Shown here: one piece after another, positions 1 through 8,439 of the stretch | Position numbering within the stretch: position 1 is the first letter of the stretch | Layout: each line of letters opens with the position of its first letter | Origin: Sphingobacteriales bacterium | Lineage (GTDB): Bacteria; Bacteroidota; Bacteroidia; Chitinophagales; UBA2359 | Assembly: GCA_016718845.1 (NCBI GenBank) | Contig: JADKCK010000041.1 | Coordinates: 6,498 to 70,497, forward strand | DNA length: 64,000 nt | Direction: 5' to 3' | The notes under the pieces: model-generated | The model's input: only the letters and a program-made list of their open reading frames with translations | Database searches by the model: none | Told to the model about the DNA's origin: nothing | Program-made: the position numbers and the translations under genes

Positions 1-575
1 AGGTTGTTGGTGCCAAATTGGCGGGCAAATAGTTGGTACAAAAAAGCGGCTTCGTTGCTGGTGCGTCCCGATGTGTAAAAAGCGGCTTCGTCGGGCGATG
101 CTAAATTGTTCAACTCTTGGGCTATTATTTCAAAGGCATTGTCCCAAGATATGGGTTTGTAGTGTGTGGCGTTGTGGTCTAAAAACATAGGTTGAGCAAT
201 GCGTCCTTTTTTACCAATCTGAAAATCGGAGAGGGTAGATAGCTCGGCAAGGCTGTATTTTTCGAAAAAGCTGGGGTATAGCACATTTTTAGCGGCTTCT
301 TCGGCAATGGCTTTCATGCCGTTTTCGCAATATTCGCCCAACGATGAGCGGTCGTCGTCGGGGTCGGGCCAGGCACAGCCCGGGCAATCGAAACCGCCTT
401 TTTGGTTGATGTTTAGCATGGTTTTTAGCACATCGGCAGGGTTCATGTACATTTTAGCATGGTTCAACGACGACACAATGGCGGGTATGCCTACAGCACT
501 TTTTTTAGATTTGCCTAATTTTATGCCCGTAAATTTTTCGGGCGTTAATGATTGTGGGGGGCGTTTGTCTTTCAT
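1..575 (-). CDS. FdhF/YdeP-family molybdopterin oxidoreductase, N-terminal part (partial)
   Basis: The minus strand is open from an ATG at 575 to the window edge, giving about 191 residues of the N-terminus. It contains GGFDCPGCAWPDPDDDRSS near residue 65, the cysteine-containing signature of the FdhF/YdeP group of bis-MGD oxidoreductases, then the start of the molybdopterin-binding domain with SWDNAFEIIAQEL and FYTSGRTSNEAAFLYQLFARQFG. Family members resemble formate dehydrogenase alpha subunits, but their substrates are mostly unproven. An fdhD gene lies close by on the same strand, which fits because FdhD sulfurates the Mo cofactor of such enzymes. The C-terminal part (family size about 750 residues) is missing because the window ends. 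Confidence 0.85.
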   Translation of the reverse strand, partial: MKDKRPPQSLTPEKFTGIKLGKSKKSAVGIPAIVSSLNHAKMYMNPADVLKTMLNINQKGGFDCPGCAWPDPDDDRSSLGEYCENGMKAIAEEAAKNVLYPSFFEKYSLAELSTLSDFQIGKKGRIAQPMFLDHNATHYKPISWDNAFEIIAQELNNLASPDEAAFYTSGRTSNEAAFLYQLFARQFGTNN

Positions 576-677
576 TTTTTGATGGTTGGTTTTGTGGGGT
601 TATATCGGTGGACGTGTTGATGCTATCTGCGTAAAACAATTTTTTGCAGTATCAACATAAACAGAATAAATGGGCTA

Positions 678-1421
678 TTACTTGTACTTTTTAGCCAATT
701 TAAGGGCTTTGGCGTAGGCTTTGTCGTAATCATCAGATGCTTTGGACGTAATACTATCATCGTCAGAGTATGGATAACCGGTAGTTGCTTTGTTCAATTT
801 AATGAGTTTGTAGTTTGATAATTTGTAAAAGTCATACTCGGCTGATGAATTTGTAAGACCTGTACTAATGATGATTCTATTAGAGTCAATCTGCGGAGCT
901 ACTACATAGTCAAATCCCATTATTTGCCTAAATGTTTTGTTTTTAACATCCGTTGCATATAGAGTGTAATAGGAATTAGACCCTCTTGCCCCACTATAAT
1001 TGTACACTAAGATATCTTTATACCCATCATCGTTATAATCTTCAAATCTAACATCGTCCCACTGGCTATACAACGAATCGCGAACTACCTGTTTTTTATC
1101 GCTTTGCCTTGTTATTATTAATAGGGCGTTATCCCCTTTCCTAGTATACCACCATAATTCGTTTTTTAACAAAGTAACTTTGTAGGTTTCTTTATAGTAG
1201 TGCAATAGTGTATCGAAAGCAACAGATGTTGTAGTGTCAGGCATCTCTTCGACTACAGGTTTTTTAATGGGCAAAGTATGGAGCAAAGGTTCGAGGCTGT
1301 CGATTACTGCTTGTGGTGGTGTTGGCGCGTTATTGGTTTGAGGTTTACAGGCAGGCAAATATAGGCATAAGGTTATCAGCAAAAGCCAAAAACAAGTTAG
1401 GGTGTGGGGTGTTTGTGCCAT
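678..1421 (-). CDS. Hypothetical lipoprotein with FG-GAP/VCBS-like segment
   Basis: I place the start at the ATG at 1421, because it gives an N-terminus with a hydrophobic stretch ending in LYLPAC, a lipobox-like cleavage site. A longer reading to 1589 would overlap fdhD and put the signal in the interior. The mature part (about 220 residues) contains DYNDDGYKDILVYNYSGARG, similar to calcium-binding FG-GAP/VCBS blades, followed by Tyr-rich strands. A lysine-rich tail ends the protein. No enzymatic motif was recognised. It lies between the FdhF-like gene and fdhD on the same strand, but nothing links it functionally to them. The likely location is the outer membrane or periplasm. Confidence 0.6.
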   Translation of the reverse strand: MAQTPHTLTCFWLLLITLCLYLPACKPQTNNAPTPPQAVIDSLEPLLHTLPIKKPVVEEMPDTTTSVAFDTLLHYYKETYKVTLLKNELWWYTRKGDNALLIITRQSDKKQVVRDSLYSQWDDVRFEDYNDDGYKDILVYNYSGARGSNSYYTLYATDVKNKTFRQIMGFDYVVAPQIDSNRIIISTGLTNSSAEYDFYKLSNYKLIKLNKATTGYPYSDDDSITSKASDDYDKAYAKALKLAKKYK

Positions 1422-1548
1422 TGTTTTTTGTTTGGAAAAATTGGTGTCAGTGCAGTTTGTGGAGGGGTATTGTTTGAGGTATCTTTGGGGAGATACTATG
1501 TTTTTTTCGTCCGATACAAGTATCGGAGCTACCAGCTTAAAACTTGGA

Positions 1549-2412
1549 TTAATGCTTACCAGCAATCCTATCAAAACCAGTATACACATTTGCTCGGTTG
1601 TGTTTCAAAAAACCTACGAGAGTAGTGCCATAATTTTCTGCAAGCTCAACGGCAAGGCTCGAGGGTGCGCCAATGGCTGCAACAATGGGTATGCCTGCAA
1701 CAATGGCTTTTTGCATCATCTCGAAACTTGCCCTGCCACTTAGCACCAATATATGGTTAGATAGGGGCAGTAGCTTGTGTTTCAAAGCCTGCCCAATTAG
1801 TTTGTCTAAGGCGTTGTGTCTGCCAACATCTTCTGCCCACAAAATGGCATCTCCATTGGTGTTGCACAATAGGCAAGCGTGTATGCCACCGGTTTTGCCA
1901 AAATCGGTTTGTGTTTGTTGTAGTTTTTGGGGTAGATTATACAGCACCGATGTGGCTATTTGGGGGTATCCGTTGGTAAGTACAAAACAAGCGTGGTTAA
2001 GGGCTTGGTCTATGGAGGTTTTGCCACACACGCCACACGACGAAGTGGTATAAAAATGGCGGTTTAGTTTCTCCAAATCTACCATTAACTGTGGGTGTAG
2101 TTCAATAACGATAGATTGTTGCGTGGTTTCGGTGTTGGTAGAGGTGCCTAAAAACTGAAACGATAGCACATCGGCATAGCTGTTAATGATGCCCTCGGTG
2201 AACAAAAAGCCTAATGCCAACTCGTAATCCATGCCCGGCGTGCGCATAGTAACCGACAGGGGTTTGGCAATGCGATGATGGGTTGAGCCGTATCGCAAAA
2301 TAATTTCTAAGGGTTGTTCTACCGTTAGGGCATCATCAACAGTATGTTGGTTTTGTTGCTCAAGTTTTACTATTGGGCGCGTAACTACCGATACAAAAGC
2401 TTGGTTTAACAT
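1549..2412 (-). CDS. fdhD: Formate dehydrogenase accessory sulfurtransferase FdhD
   Basis: The 287-residue protein has the FdhD hallmarks: TSSCGVCGKTS with the catalytic cysteine pair at about 126 and 129, and the block GGIHACLLCN followed by WAEDVGRHNALDKLIG. FdhD takes sulfur from a cysteine desulfurase and delivers it to the Mo-bis-MGD cofactor before insertion into formate-dehydrogenase-type enzymes. The length is normal for the family. The start ATG at 2412 overlaps the end of the preceding small gene by 7 bp, so translation is probably coupled. The target enzyme is presumably the FdhF/YdeP-like protein at the left edge. The call is secure; the substrate of the target is not known. Confidence 0.95.
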   Translation of the reverse strand: MLNQAFVSVVTRPIVKLEQQNQHTVDDALTVEQPLEIILRYGSTHHRIAKPLSVTMRTPGMDYELALGFLFTEGIINSYADVLSFQFLGTSTNTETTQQSIVIELHPQLMVDLEKLNRHFYTTSSCGVCGKTSIDQALNHACFVLTNGYPQIATSVLYNLPQKLQQTQTDFGKTGGIHACLLCNTNGDAILWAEDVGRHNALDKLIGQALKHKLLPLSNHILVLSGRASFEMMQKAIVAGIPIVAAIGAPSSLAVELAENYGTTLVGFLKHNRANVYTGFDRIAGKH

Positions 2413-2789
2413 GCTTTGCCTGCGTTTGGGTTTGGGAAATTATCTGTTTCGTCCTCGTAGGGGCGGTCGTCGAGGCACTGAAAATCTTTTTCTATCAGCA
2501 CAAACAATTGTTGGTTGTTGGCAATGTTTAGGTGTTCGTGAAAACCTACCCGCTCGGTTGTTGTCCATTGTTGGGCAAGGGCATGGGGCACAAAAACGGT
2601 TAAATGGTTGTTGATAAACTCCACGTTTACTTTTTCGTTGGGGTATGTTACCAACGAGTAGTAAAGGGTATTGTTTGGGTCGAGGCTAAAATTAACCGAT
2701 TCGGTGATTTTACCTTCGGTGGCAAACTGTTTTAGGTTGCTTTGCGATAAGCGTATGCGTATGCTGTTGTGGTTGGTGCGTAGTTTCAT
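2406..2789 (-). CDS. Small conserved protein (DUF7009-like), fdhD neighbour
   Basis: A 127-residue soluble protein, beginning MKLRTNHNSIRIRLSQSNL, with alternating strands and an acidic, Cys-containing tail (FQCLDDRPYEDETDNFPNPN, then a final GKAC). I believe it belongs to the short DUF7009 group seen beside fdhD and fdhF-like genes in Bacteroidota; this is from memory and was not searched. It overlaps fdhD by 7 bp downstream and the DUF4199 gene by 4 bp upstream, so it is part of a tightly packed run. A role in molybdoenzyme maturation is only suggested by position. Confidence 0.6.
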   Translation of the reverse strand: MKLRTNHNSIRIRLSQSNLKQFATEGKITESVNFSLDPNNTLYYSLVTYPNEKVNVEFINNHLTVFVPHALAQQWTTTERVGFHEHLNIANNQQLFVLIEKDFQCLDDRPYEDETDNFPNPNAGKAC

Positions 2790-3268
2790 TTGCTGGTTTT
2801 TCGGGTAAATATTGCCACAATAGCCGTTGTTACTAAACCCATTATGGGTGCGCCAATTAAACCCTCAACGATGTAGTTTTTGAGGTTAAAAAAGTCGTTG
2901 GCTTCTTGTTGTGTCATTTTTTGGGCATCAACGGCATATTTTATAACGTTAGGGAAGTATTGGGGTGCGATGATAGTAGTGGTGATGTACTGGGTTAGCG
3001 GACTAAATGCGGTAACTATTAGGGTAATTATCAAACCGCTGATAAACCCTTGTTTGTAGCTCATGGTGCCGCCATAAAAATTTTTGCGTTTGTCGAGCAG
3101 AGCAAACACATAAATGGCAATGGCAGGTAGGGCAATAAAATTGGTGTAAATTTCGTGTTTGTCTATGTGTTGGTTATACAAACCCGATAGGCGTTCGAGC
3201 AGCATCCAGCCTAAGGTCATAAGCACAAAGGCAATTGCCCATTTAATTTCGATGTTGTACTGTTTCAT
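2786..3268 (-). CDS. DUF4199 membrane protein
   Basis: About 160 residues with four hydrophobic segments (roughly residues 8-25, 38-56, 70-92 and 130-152), the pattern of the Bacteroidota DUF4199 family of small inner-membrane proteins with no known function. The ATG at 3268 is preferred over the longer reading, because it overlaps the stop of the DUF1801 gene as an ATGA junction (3265-3268), typical of coupled genes. Phrases such as YGGTMSYKQGF and the amphipathic DAQKMTQQEANDFF before the last helix match the family as I know it. It ends in a basic tail (FTRKTSK), suggesting a cytoplasmic C-terminus. Confidence 0.7.
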   Translation of the reverse strand: MKQYNIEIKWAIAFVLMTLGWMLLERLSGLYNQHIDKHEIYTNFIALPAIAIYVFALLDKRKNFYGGTMSYKQGFISGLIITLIVTAFSPLTQYITTTIIAPQYFPNVIKYAVDAQKMTQQEANDFFNLKNYIVEGLIGAPIMGLVTTAIVAIFTRKTSK

Positions 3269-3726
3269 GATTTGTTTTTTAGTTGTGACTCGTAAGTGTT
3301 TATCCAATCCTCAACGCTCATCTTACCCACTAATTGGGCAATTAGTGGATACGGAATTTGGTCGGGTTTTTTAAACCTAATGCAGCTTTTGCCCATGTCG
3401 AGTTTGGCTTTGCTGTGGTTAGGGTACTCGGTCACAAACCACTCCATAAGTTGGGGGTTGACATAAATGCCCATGTGGTAAAGCGACACAAAGTTTTTTT
3501 GCGATGCAATGCTGATAAAAGGTAGTGCTTGTTTGGGGTTGCAATGGTAGCCGCTTGGGTAAAGCGTATGCGGCACTACATAGGTTATCATGCCGTAGCT
3601 CATGGTTTCGGCGAAGCCTGTGGGTAGGTTGTCGAGCATTAGTTGTCGTAATTGCGCTACTACAACTTTTCGGTCGTTGGGCAGTTCGGCTAAGTATTCG
3701 TTGGGGGTGTTAGCTGTTGATTGCAT
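3265..3726 (-). CDS. DUF1801 (YdhG-like) protein
   Basis: A 153-residue soluble protein of the DUF1801 fold. It shows the family's early helix pair (LAELPNDRKVVVAQLRQLM), then TMSYGMITYVVP, then a central LPFISIASQKNFVSLYHMG and the Lys/Arg-rich KLDMGKSCIRFKK motif. Members include frataxin-like iron chaperones of Bacillus and many unassigned proteins, so no specific function can be given here. It is first in the 3.7-1.5 kb run of overlapping minus-strand genes; its stop overlaps the start of the DUF4199 gene. Confidence 0.75.
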   Translation of the reverse strand: MQSTANTPNEYLAELPNDRKVVVAQLRQLMLDNLPTGFAETMSYGMITYVVPHTLYPSGYHCNPKQALPFISIASQKNFVSLYHMGIYVNPQLMEWFVTEYPNHSKAKLDMGKSCIRFKKPDQIPYPLIAQLVGKMSVEDWINTYESQLKNKS

Positions 3727-3795
3727 GTGTTGTTAATTGTTAATTGTAGGGGTGGGTAAATTATTGTTGATGAATGTTTTTGGAGATAAAGGTAC

Positions 3796-4797
3796 TCAAA
3801 ACAACAAAAACGAGCTTAGTAGTGCAAACAGACCAAAAGCAAGTACCACAAATGGGTATAGTATCGAAAAAATGAATACCTTTACAATGCTTTTTATCCA
3901 GCTTTGGTCGTACATTTTTCGGGTGGCGAGTAATAGGTATAACAGCAGCGAGCCAAGCAATAGCACATTGCAGTTAACTGTTTGGTATCGGCAAAGCAAC
4001 ATATAGGCAGCTAATAAAAAATAGAGGAAAGCATGAAAATGGAGGGCAAAAACCAAATGCTCTACGTAATATCGTTTGCTGCCGATGTGTAGCAACCAAA
4101 GAATGAATGCAAAAGCAGGGGTCATTAAAAACACCACTAAGGGCAACAAACCAAGCAAGTAATTTAAAAAATCGACGCCGCTATTTTTTGCTACTTTAAG
4201 TGCTTGCAACGTAAAAAATGTTGAAATGCTGTTTTGTGTCAATTGGCTTTTGTTTGCCTTAAGCGAGTCTATAACTACTTGGGCGGGATATTGTTTGAGT
4301 AAACGAAGGGCAGTTTTAGTATCTTTTGAGAACTGGTTGTTGTTGAATGATACAGCAATACTATCGTTTTGCTTATTAGAGGGGATTTTTGTGTGTACGA
4401 AAACCGTATCGGGCAGGTCTTGGGTTAGGGTATCTAAGGAGGGTAGGTGAATATTTCGGGTAATTTGCTCGGGGGCGTACCAAAAAGAGAAAAGAGCGAA
4501 GTATAAAAAACTTGCCACAAAATAAAGCCGAATGGGCGACAAATAGGGTTGTAATTTACCTATCGCAAACTCGGTGGTAAGAAAACCGGGTTTTGTGACG
4601 AGCAACCTAATACTGCGAACATATTTGGCATCTATGGCGATATAGTTGCTTATCCATTCGCGGAGCAATGCCCCAAACGATATATTGTGGTTGTTGTTTT
4701 CTTGCCCGCAATTAGGGCAGTAGTTGTTTTGTTGTTCTTTACCAAAAACATGGTAACAGTTGCGGCAATAGGCACTTTTGTGGCGTTTTGTTGACAT
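3796..4797 (-). CDS. DUF3667 zinc-ribbon membrane protein
   Basis: The 333-residue protein begins with a zinc ribbon, CRNC (near residue 11) and CPNCG (near residue 28). The DUF3667 signature follows: SFGALLREWISNYIAIDAKYVRSI and LVTKPGFLTTEF. Several transmembrane helices come next (about 90-110, 215-240, 250-275, 278-296 and 305-330), with a long extracytoplasmic stretch between the first and second. This family is common in Bacteroidota and has no known function. A TATCTTTG box lies about 45 bp upstream on the minus strand, so it probably has its own promoter. Confidence 0.8.
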   Translation of the reverse strand: MSTKRHKSAYCRNCYHVFGKEQQNNYCPNCGQENNNHNISFGALLREWISNYIAIDAKYVRSIRLLVTKPGFLTTEFAIGKLQPYLSPIRLYFVASFLYFALFSFWYAPEQITRNIHLPSLDTLTQDLPDTVFVHTKIPSNKQNDSIAVSFNNNQFSKDTKTALRLLKQYPAQVVIDSLKANKSQLTQNSISTFFTLQALKVAKNSGVDFLNYLLGLLPLVVFLMTPAFAFILWLLHIGSKRYYVEHLVFALHFHAFLYFLLAAYMLLCRYQTVNCNVLLLGSLLLYLLLATRKMYDQSWIKSIVKVFIFSILYPFVVLAFGLFALLSSFLLF

Positions 4798-4841
4798 TGA
4801 TAAAGTAAACTTGATAGTGCGTGAGGTAAGTAGTTAAGGCA

Positions 4842-4849
4842 CAAAGATA
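4842..4849 (-). promoter_or_regulatory. -7 promoter box of the DUF3667 gene
   Basis: Reads TATCTTTG on the minus strand, matching the Bacteroidota sigma factor -7 consensus TAnnTTTG. It sits about 45 bp before the ATG at 4797. Confidence 0.5.
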
Positions 4850-4899
4850 AGCGTAAAAATTGATTTTTGGTGTTGTAAAGTTATTTTTTGTAAGATACC

Positions 4900-4949
4900 C
4901 CAAAACAAAACCCCACCTAAATGGTTATTTATTAACCATTTGGGTGGGG
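4900..4949 (-). terminator. Rho-independent terminator after tRNA-Arg
   Basis: The arms at 4911-4926 and 4934-4949 pair over 16 bp with one G-U-type mismatch and a 7-nt loop. On the minus strand the stem is followed by the T-rich 4900-4910, ending the tRNA-Arg transcript. Confidence 0.75.
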
Positions 4950-4955
4950 TGGGTG

Positions 4956-5029
4956 TGGTCCCAGAAGGGTTCGAACCTCCAACCATCAGAGTCGAAATCT
5001 GATATTCTATCCAGTTGAACTATGAGACC
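4956..5029 (-). tRNA. tRNA-Arg (anticodon UCG)
   Basis: The minus strand folds into a full cloverleaf. The acceptor GGTCTCA pairs with TGGGACC, the anticodon stem is TCAGA/TCTGA with loop TTTCGAC (anticodon TCG), and the T-arm is GGAGG-TTCGAAC-CCTTC. The discriminator base is A at 4956 and CCA is not encoded. It would read CGA and related Arg codons. It is transcribed alone, with a promoter box at 5056-5063 and a terminator at 4900-4949. Confidence 0.95.
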
Positions 5030-5055
5030 TTTTTCACTATCGCATTATTACGGTG

Positions 5056-5063
5056 CAAAGATA
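5056..5063 (-). promoter_or_regulatory. -7 promoter box of tRNA-Arg
   Basis: TATCTTTG on the minus strand, 27 bp before the tRNA 5' end; it matches TAnnTTTG. Confidence 0.6.
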
Positions 5064-5253
5064 CAGTTTTTTGTTAGGCAGTGCAAATATTTTGCCACTA
5101 TTTTTTTTGTGAGATGCAAATTTGCAAAAATTTGTCTTCATAGTCTTTATTTTTGCCAACTTATTATTACCTTTGAGCCGTCAAAGAGGGGTATGTATTA
5201 TGGTTTCGGTCATACAGTACCCAAACCTTCATCATCTAATTTATTATTAAACT

Positions 5254-5772
5254 GTGCTGATTAACAAAACACCTTCCGAGTCGATAACCATCATGACCGA
5301 AATGGTTATGCCCAATGATACTAACCCCCTGCACAACCTTATGGGGGGCAATTTATTGCGTTGGATGGATGTAGCAGGTGGCATTTGCTCGCGTCGTCAC
5401 TCGGGCTGTATTTGCGTTACGGCTTCGGTCGATACCGTTTCTTTTCATAGCCCTATTCGTATGGGCGAAATTGTAACTATTACAGCAAGTGTTACGCGGG
5501 TATTTAATACCTCCTTAGAGGTGTTTATTCAGGTAGAGGCAGAGGGCGGCGATGTAAAAACACGCCGTAAATGCAACGAAGCCTACTATACTTTTGTGGG
5601 ATTAGACGAGTGGGGTAATAAATTATCGTTGCCACAAATAATACCACAAACCACCGAAGAAAACCGACAATTTGACGGAGCTTTGCGCCGCCGCGAAATG
5701 CGCCTTATATTGGCAGGCAAACTAAAACCCGAAGACGCAACTCAACTAAAACTGCTTTTTAATAAAGATTGA
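5254..5772 (+). CDS. Acyl-CoA thioesterase, hotdog fold (YciA/BFIT type)
   Basis: The 172-residue single-hotdog protein has the catalytic-helix region NDTNPLHNLMGGNLLRWMDVAGGI and the strand VTASVDTVSFHSPIRMGEIV, as in the YciA/Acot hexameric thioesterases. These hydrolyse acyl-CoA to free acid and CoA in the cytoplasm. A stop codon lies just upstream in this frame, so the start is either the GTG at 5254 or the ATG at 5293. I prefer 5254, because homologues carry a K-x-P-x-E-S lead before TIMTEMV. It lies 151 bp before the carboxyltransferase gene on the same strand, so both may act on short acyl-CoA pools. Confidence 0.85.
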   Translation: MLINKTPSESITIMTEMVMPNDTNPLHNLMGGNLLRWMDVAGGICSRRHSGCICVTASVDTVSFHSPIRMGEIVTITASVTRVFNTSLEVFIQVEAEGGDVKTRRKCNEAYYTFVGLDEWGNKLSLPQIIPQTTEENRQFDGALRRREMRLILAGKLKPEDATQLKLLFNKD

Positions 5773-5923
5773 TTTTGGCTTTGGAAGAGGCTACAGGCTT
5801 TTGGCTGCTGGCTTTTAGCTTTGGGCTGTGCTGGCTTTTGGCTTTGGGATACAAGTTACAACTGGACAGCCGACAGCGGATAGCCAACAGCCACATTCAT
5901 TCATTGCTTTTCAAAACTCATTT
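5773..5923. repeat. Intergenic dispersed-repeat debris (GGCTTTTGGCT type)
   Basis: Low-complexity text built from GGCTTTTGGCT/GCTGGCTTTTAGC-like words, ending in AGCCAACAGCC. Related words recur in inverted form at 30263-30350 and next to the repeat at 50819. It reads open upstream of pccB only by chance; the protein family starts at 5924. Confidence 0.5.
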
Positions 5924-7474
5924 ATGCAAAAACAAACACCTTTACAAACACTTAACCAAAAAATAGCCGAAGCCAAATTAGGTGGCGGTCAGGCTCGTAT
6001 TGACAAGCAACACAAAACGGGCAAACTAACAGCCCGCGAGCGCCTCGATTTATTACTCGACAAAAACAGCTTTGAAGAAATTGGCATGTTTGTAGAACAC
6101 CGATGCCGCGATTTTGACATGGAAAAACAGCAGTTTCTGGGCGATGGCGTAGTAACAGGCTATGGCACTATCAACGGCAGGTTGGTGTATGTCTACTCGC
6201 AAGATTTTACTGTTTTTGGTGGCTCGTTATCCGAAACACACGCCGAAAAAATCTGCAAAATAATGGATATGGCAATGAAAAACGGAGCGCCTGTTATTGG
6301 CTTAAACGACTCGGGCGGGGCACGTATCCAAGAGGGCGTGCAATCGTTGGGGGGCTATGCCGATATTTTTTACCGCAACACCCTTGCGTCGGGCGTAGTG
6401 CCGCAACTTTCGGCAATTATGGGTCCAACAGCGGGCGGCGCCGTATACTCGCCTGCCCTCACCGATTTTATATTGATGGTCGAAAACACCTCGTACATGT
6501 ACGTAACGGGTCCAAGTGTGGTAAAAAGCGTAACCCACGAAGATGTAACCCACGAAGAACTTGGCGGAGCAACGGCACATGCCACCAAATCGGGGGTGAC
6601 ACATTTTGCCTGCGAAAACGAAGTGGCGTGTATTCAACACCTCAAACAATTGTTGAGCTATATCCCCCAAAATTGCGAAGAAGATGCACCCGTATATGCC
6701 TACGAAACCAAAGACGATGAAAGCCGCCCCGAATTGGGCAACATTATGCCACAAAATGCCAATCAGCCCTACGACATGCGCCGTGTAATAGAGGGCATTG
6801 TAGACGAAAAATCGTTTTTTGAGGTACATAAAGATTATGCCGAAAACATAGTGGTAGGTTTTGCATTTATTGGCGGACGTAGTATTGGCGTAGTTGCCAA
6901 TCAGCCTGCCTATTTAGCGGGTGTGTTAGATATTAATGCCTCGGTAAAAGCTGCCCGTTTTGTGCGCTTTTGCGATGCCTTTAATGTACCCTTACTGGTT
7001 TTAGTTGATGTTCCGGGCTTTTTACCCGGCACCGACCAAGAATGGAAAGGCATTATCACCAACGGAGCCAAATTATTGTACGCTTTTTGCGAGGCTACTG
7101 TGCCTAAAATTACCCTTATTACCCGCAAAGCATACGGCGGAGCCTACGATGTGATGAACTCGAAACACATTGGAGCCGACCTAAACTTTGCTTGGCCATC
7201 GGCAGAAATAGCAGTAGTAGGTGGCAAAGCCGCTGCCGAAATCATCTTTAAACACGAAATTGATGCCGCAGATGATAAAGCCGCTAAACTGCAAGAAAAA
7301 GTGGATAACTACAACGACACCTTTGCCAACCCTTACAAAGCCGCCGCACGCGGTTTTATAGACGAAGTAATTAACCCAACCGACACTCGCCGCAAACTAA
7401 TAAAAGGTTTTACCATGCTCGAAAACAAAACAATGGCTATGCCACGTAAAAAACACAGCAATATGCCTTTGTAA
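5924..7474 (+). CDS. pccB: Acyl-CoA carboxylase carboxyltransferase subunit (propionyl-CoA carboxylase beta type)
   Basis: Starting at the ATG at 5924 the protein is 516 residues, the usual PccB length; upstream codons are repeat-derived. It contains the two crotonase-like carboxyltransferase halves. The N-half has LTARERLDLLLD, the oxyanion/acyl-CoA loop LNDSGGARIQEG and IMGPTAGGAVYSPAL. The C-half has LVDVPGFLPGTDQEW, ITRKAYGGAYDVMNS and FAWPSAEIAVVGGKAAAEII. Such subunits transfer CO2 from carboxybiotin to propionyl- or methylmalonyl-type CoA. No biotin carboxylase or carrier subunit is in the window, so the exact complex (propionyl-CoA carboxylase or methylmalonyl-CoA decarboxylase) is uncertain. 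Transcription likely stops at the hairpin at 7520-7560. Confidence 0.9.
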   Translation: MQKQTPLQTLNQKIAEAKLGGGQARIDKQHKTGKLTARERLDLLLDKNSFEEIGMFVEHRCRDFDMEKQQFLGDGVVTGYGTINGRLVYVYSQDFTVFGGSLSETHAEKICKIMDMAMKNGAPVIGLNDSGGARIQEGVQSLGGYADIFYRNTLASGVVPQLSAIMGPTAGGAVYSPALTDFILMVENTSYMYVTGPSVVKSVTHEDVTHEELGGATAHATKSGVTHFACENEVACIQHLKQLLSYIPQNCEEDAPVYAYETKDDESRPELGNIMPQNANQPYDMRRVIEGIVDEKSFFEVHKDYAENIVVGFAFIGGRSIGVVANQPAYLAGVLDINASVKAARFVRFCDAFNVPLLVLVDVPGFLPGTDQEWKGIITNGAKLLYAFCEATVPKITLITRKAYGGAYDVMNSKHIGADLNFAWPSAEIAVVGGKAAAEIIFKHEIDAADDKAAKLQEKVDNYNDTFANPYKAAARGFIDEVINPTDTRRKLIKGFTMLENKTMAMPRKKHSNMPL

Positions 7475-7519
7475 TGATAAACAACCAGCTTAAAAAGCTA
7501 TAACTAACAAACCCAAAAT

Positions 7520-7560
7520 AAAAAGTGGCTGCCTCGTATTTGCGAGATAGCCACTTTTTA
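7520..7560. terminator. Bidirectional terminator between pccB and trxA
   Basis: A stem of AAAAGTGGCT-type arms around the core GGCTGCCTCG/CGAGATAGCC with loop TATTTG, followed by a T-run. It serves converging pccB (+) and trxA (-). The same core, with different outer arms, forms the terminator at 48784-48823. Confidence 0.8.
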
Positions 7561-7583
7561 TTTATTATGCCCGATGTGCAAAA

Positions 7584-7886
7584 TTACTGCACAACCAATT
7601 TTTGTATTTCGTTTTCGAGGGTTTTTAAAGGCACGCCACCCGACTGTCGCCACTTAACTTCGCCGTTCTGAAACAGCAAAAAGGTAGGTACTGCACGTAC
7701 CTGAAAATGAGCAGCCGTTTGCTCGTTTTTGTCAATATCTACCTTAATAATGCGGGCATTGTCGCCTACTTTTGCAGCCAATTGTTGTAAAACCGGAGCC
7801 ATAGCATGGCAAGGACCACACCAAGTAGCATGAAAATCGACCAAAGTAGGGACGCTTGAATTGATTAGTTCTTGAAATTTACTCAT
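7584..7886 (-). CDS. trxA: Thioredoxin
   Basis: A 100-residue classical thioredoxin with the active site WCGPC (Cys23 and Cys26), the preceding VDFHAT strand and the cis-proline segment RAVPTFLLF near residue 70. It reduces disulfides and persulfides in the cytoplasm. It lies 20 bp downstream of the two YeeE/YedE genes on the same strand, so it is probably the last gene of the sulfur run. A role in reducing persulfidated proteins or sulfur carriers is an inference from position. Confidence 0.92.
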   Translation of the reverse strand: MSKFQELINSSVPTLVDFHATWCGPCHAMAPVLQQLAAKVGDNARIIKVDIDKNEQTAAHFQVRAVPTFLLFQNGEVKWRQSGGVPLKTLENEIQKLVVQ

Positions 7887-7906
7887 GGTATTTTTGTTTT
7901 AAAGGG

Positions 7907-8437
7907 TTAATGAGGTAATCTAGGACGCAAATAGCCATATACCCACGTGCCAGCAATAGCCGATAAAAGGGTAATAAAAACTACGCCAAAGCCACTGCCA
8001 ATTTGGGTAAATAACGGACCCGGGCAAGCACCTGTAATTGCCCAACCAATACCAAAAATCAATCCACCATAAATTTGCCCCTTGTTAAATGTTTTGTTAT
8101 CTAGGGTAATAGTCTCGCCATGTATTGATTTGATGTTGTATTTTTTGATAATAGCCACCGATAACATACCTACTAAAACCGCCGTGCCAATTACGCCATA
8201 CATATGAAATGAGGTTAATTGAAACATCTCTTGGATACGAAACCAACTAACAATTTCGGCTTTTACAAACGTAATACCAAAAAACAAGCCAATTGCTAAA
8301 TATTTTAGGTTGTACCACCAAGGGTGTACCAAATGGCTTTCGTTTGTACACATCATATCCTGATGCCTTATTTGCTCTTGTTCGGCTGTCTCTTGGTTTA
8401 TTTGTGGTGCATTAACATCAACAAAAAAAGTGTTCAT
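7907..8437 (-). CDS. YeeE/YedE-type sulfur transporter half (DUF6691-like)
   Basis: A 176-residue membrane protein. After a soluble N-terminus of about 40 residues come four to five hydrophobic segments and the family motif IFGIGWAITGACPGPLFTQIG, with the conserved Cys in a glycine-rich helix turn. In TsuA/YeeE proteins such cysteines pass thiosulfate or sulfur atoms through the membrane. It starts 2 bp after the end of the partner half at 8440. The paired small subunits correspond to the two halves of full-length YeeE/YedE. The exact substrate (thiosulfate or other sulfane sulfur) is not shown by sequence. Confidence 0.85.
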   Translation of the reverse strand: MNTFFVDVNAPQINQETAEQEQIRHQDMMCTNESHLVHPWWYNLKYLAIGLFFGITFVKAEIVSWFRIQEMFQLTSFHMYGVIGTAVLVGMLSVAIIKKYNIKSIHGETITLDNKTFNKGQIYGGLIFGIGWAITGACPGPLFTQIGSGFGVVFITLLSAIAGTWVYGYLRPRLPH

Positions 8438-8439
8438 GC

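Noticed and set aside
5769..5966. A short plus-strand frame between the thioesterase and pccB
   Set aside because: It consists of the GGCTTTTGGCT-type repeat and overlaps the real start of pccB in another frame.
6302..6829. A 175-residue minus-strand frame inside pccB
   Set aside because: It is the antisense shadow of a clear PccB sequence and has no family match.
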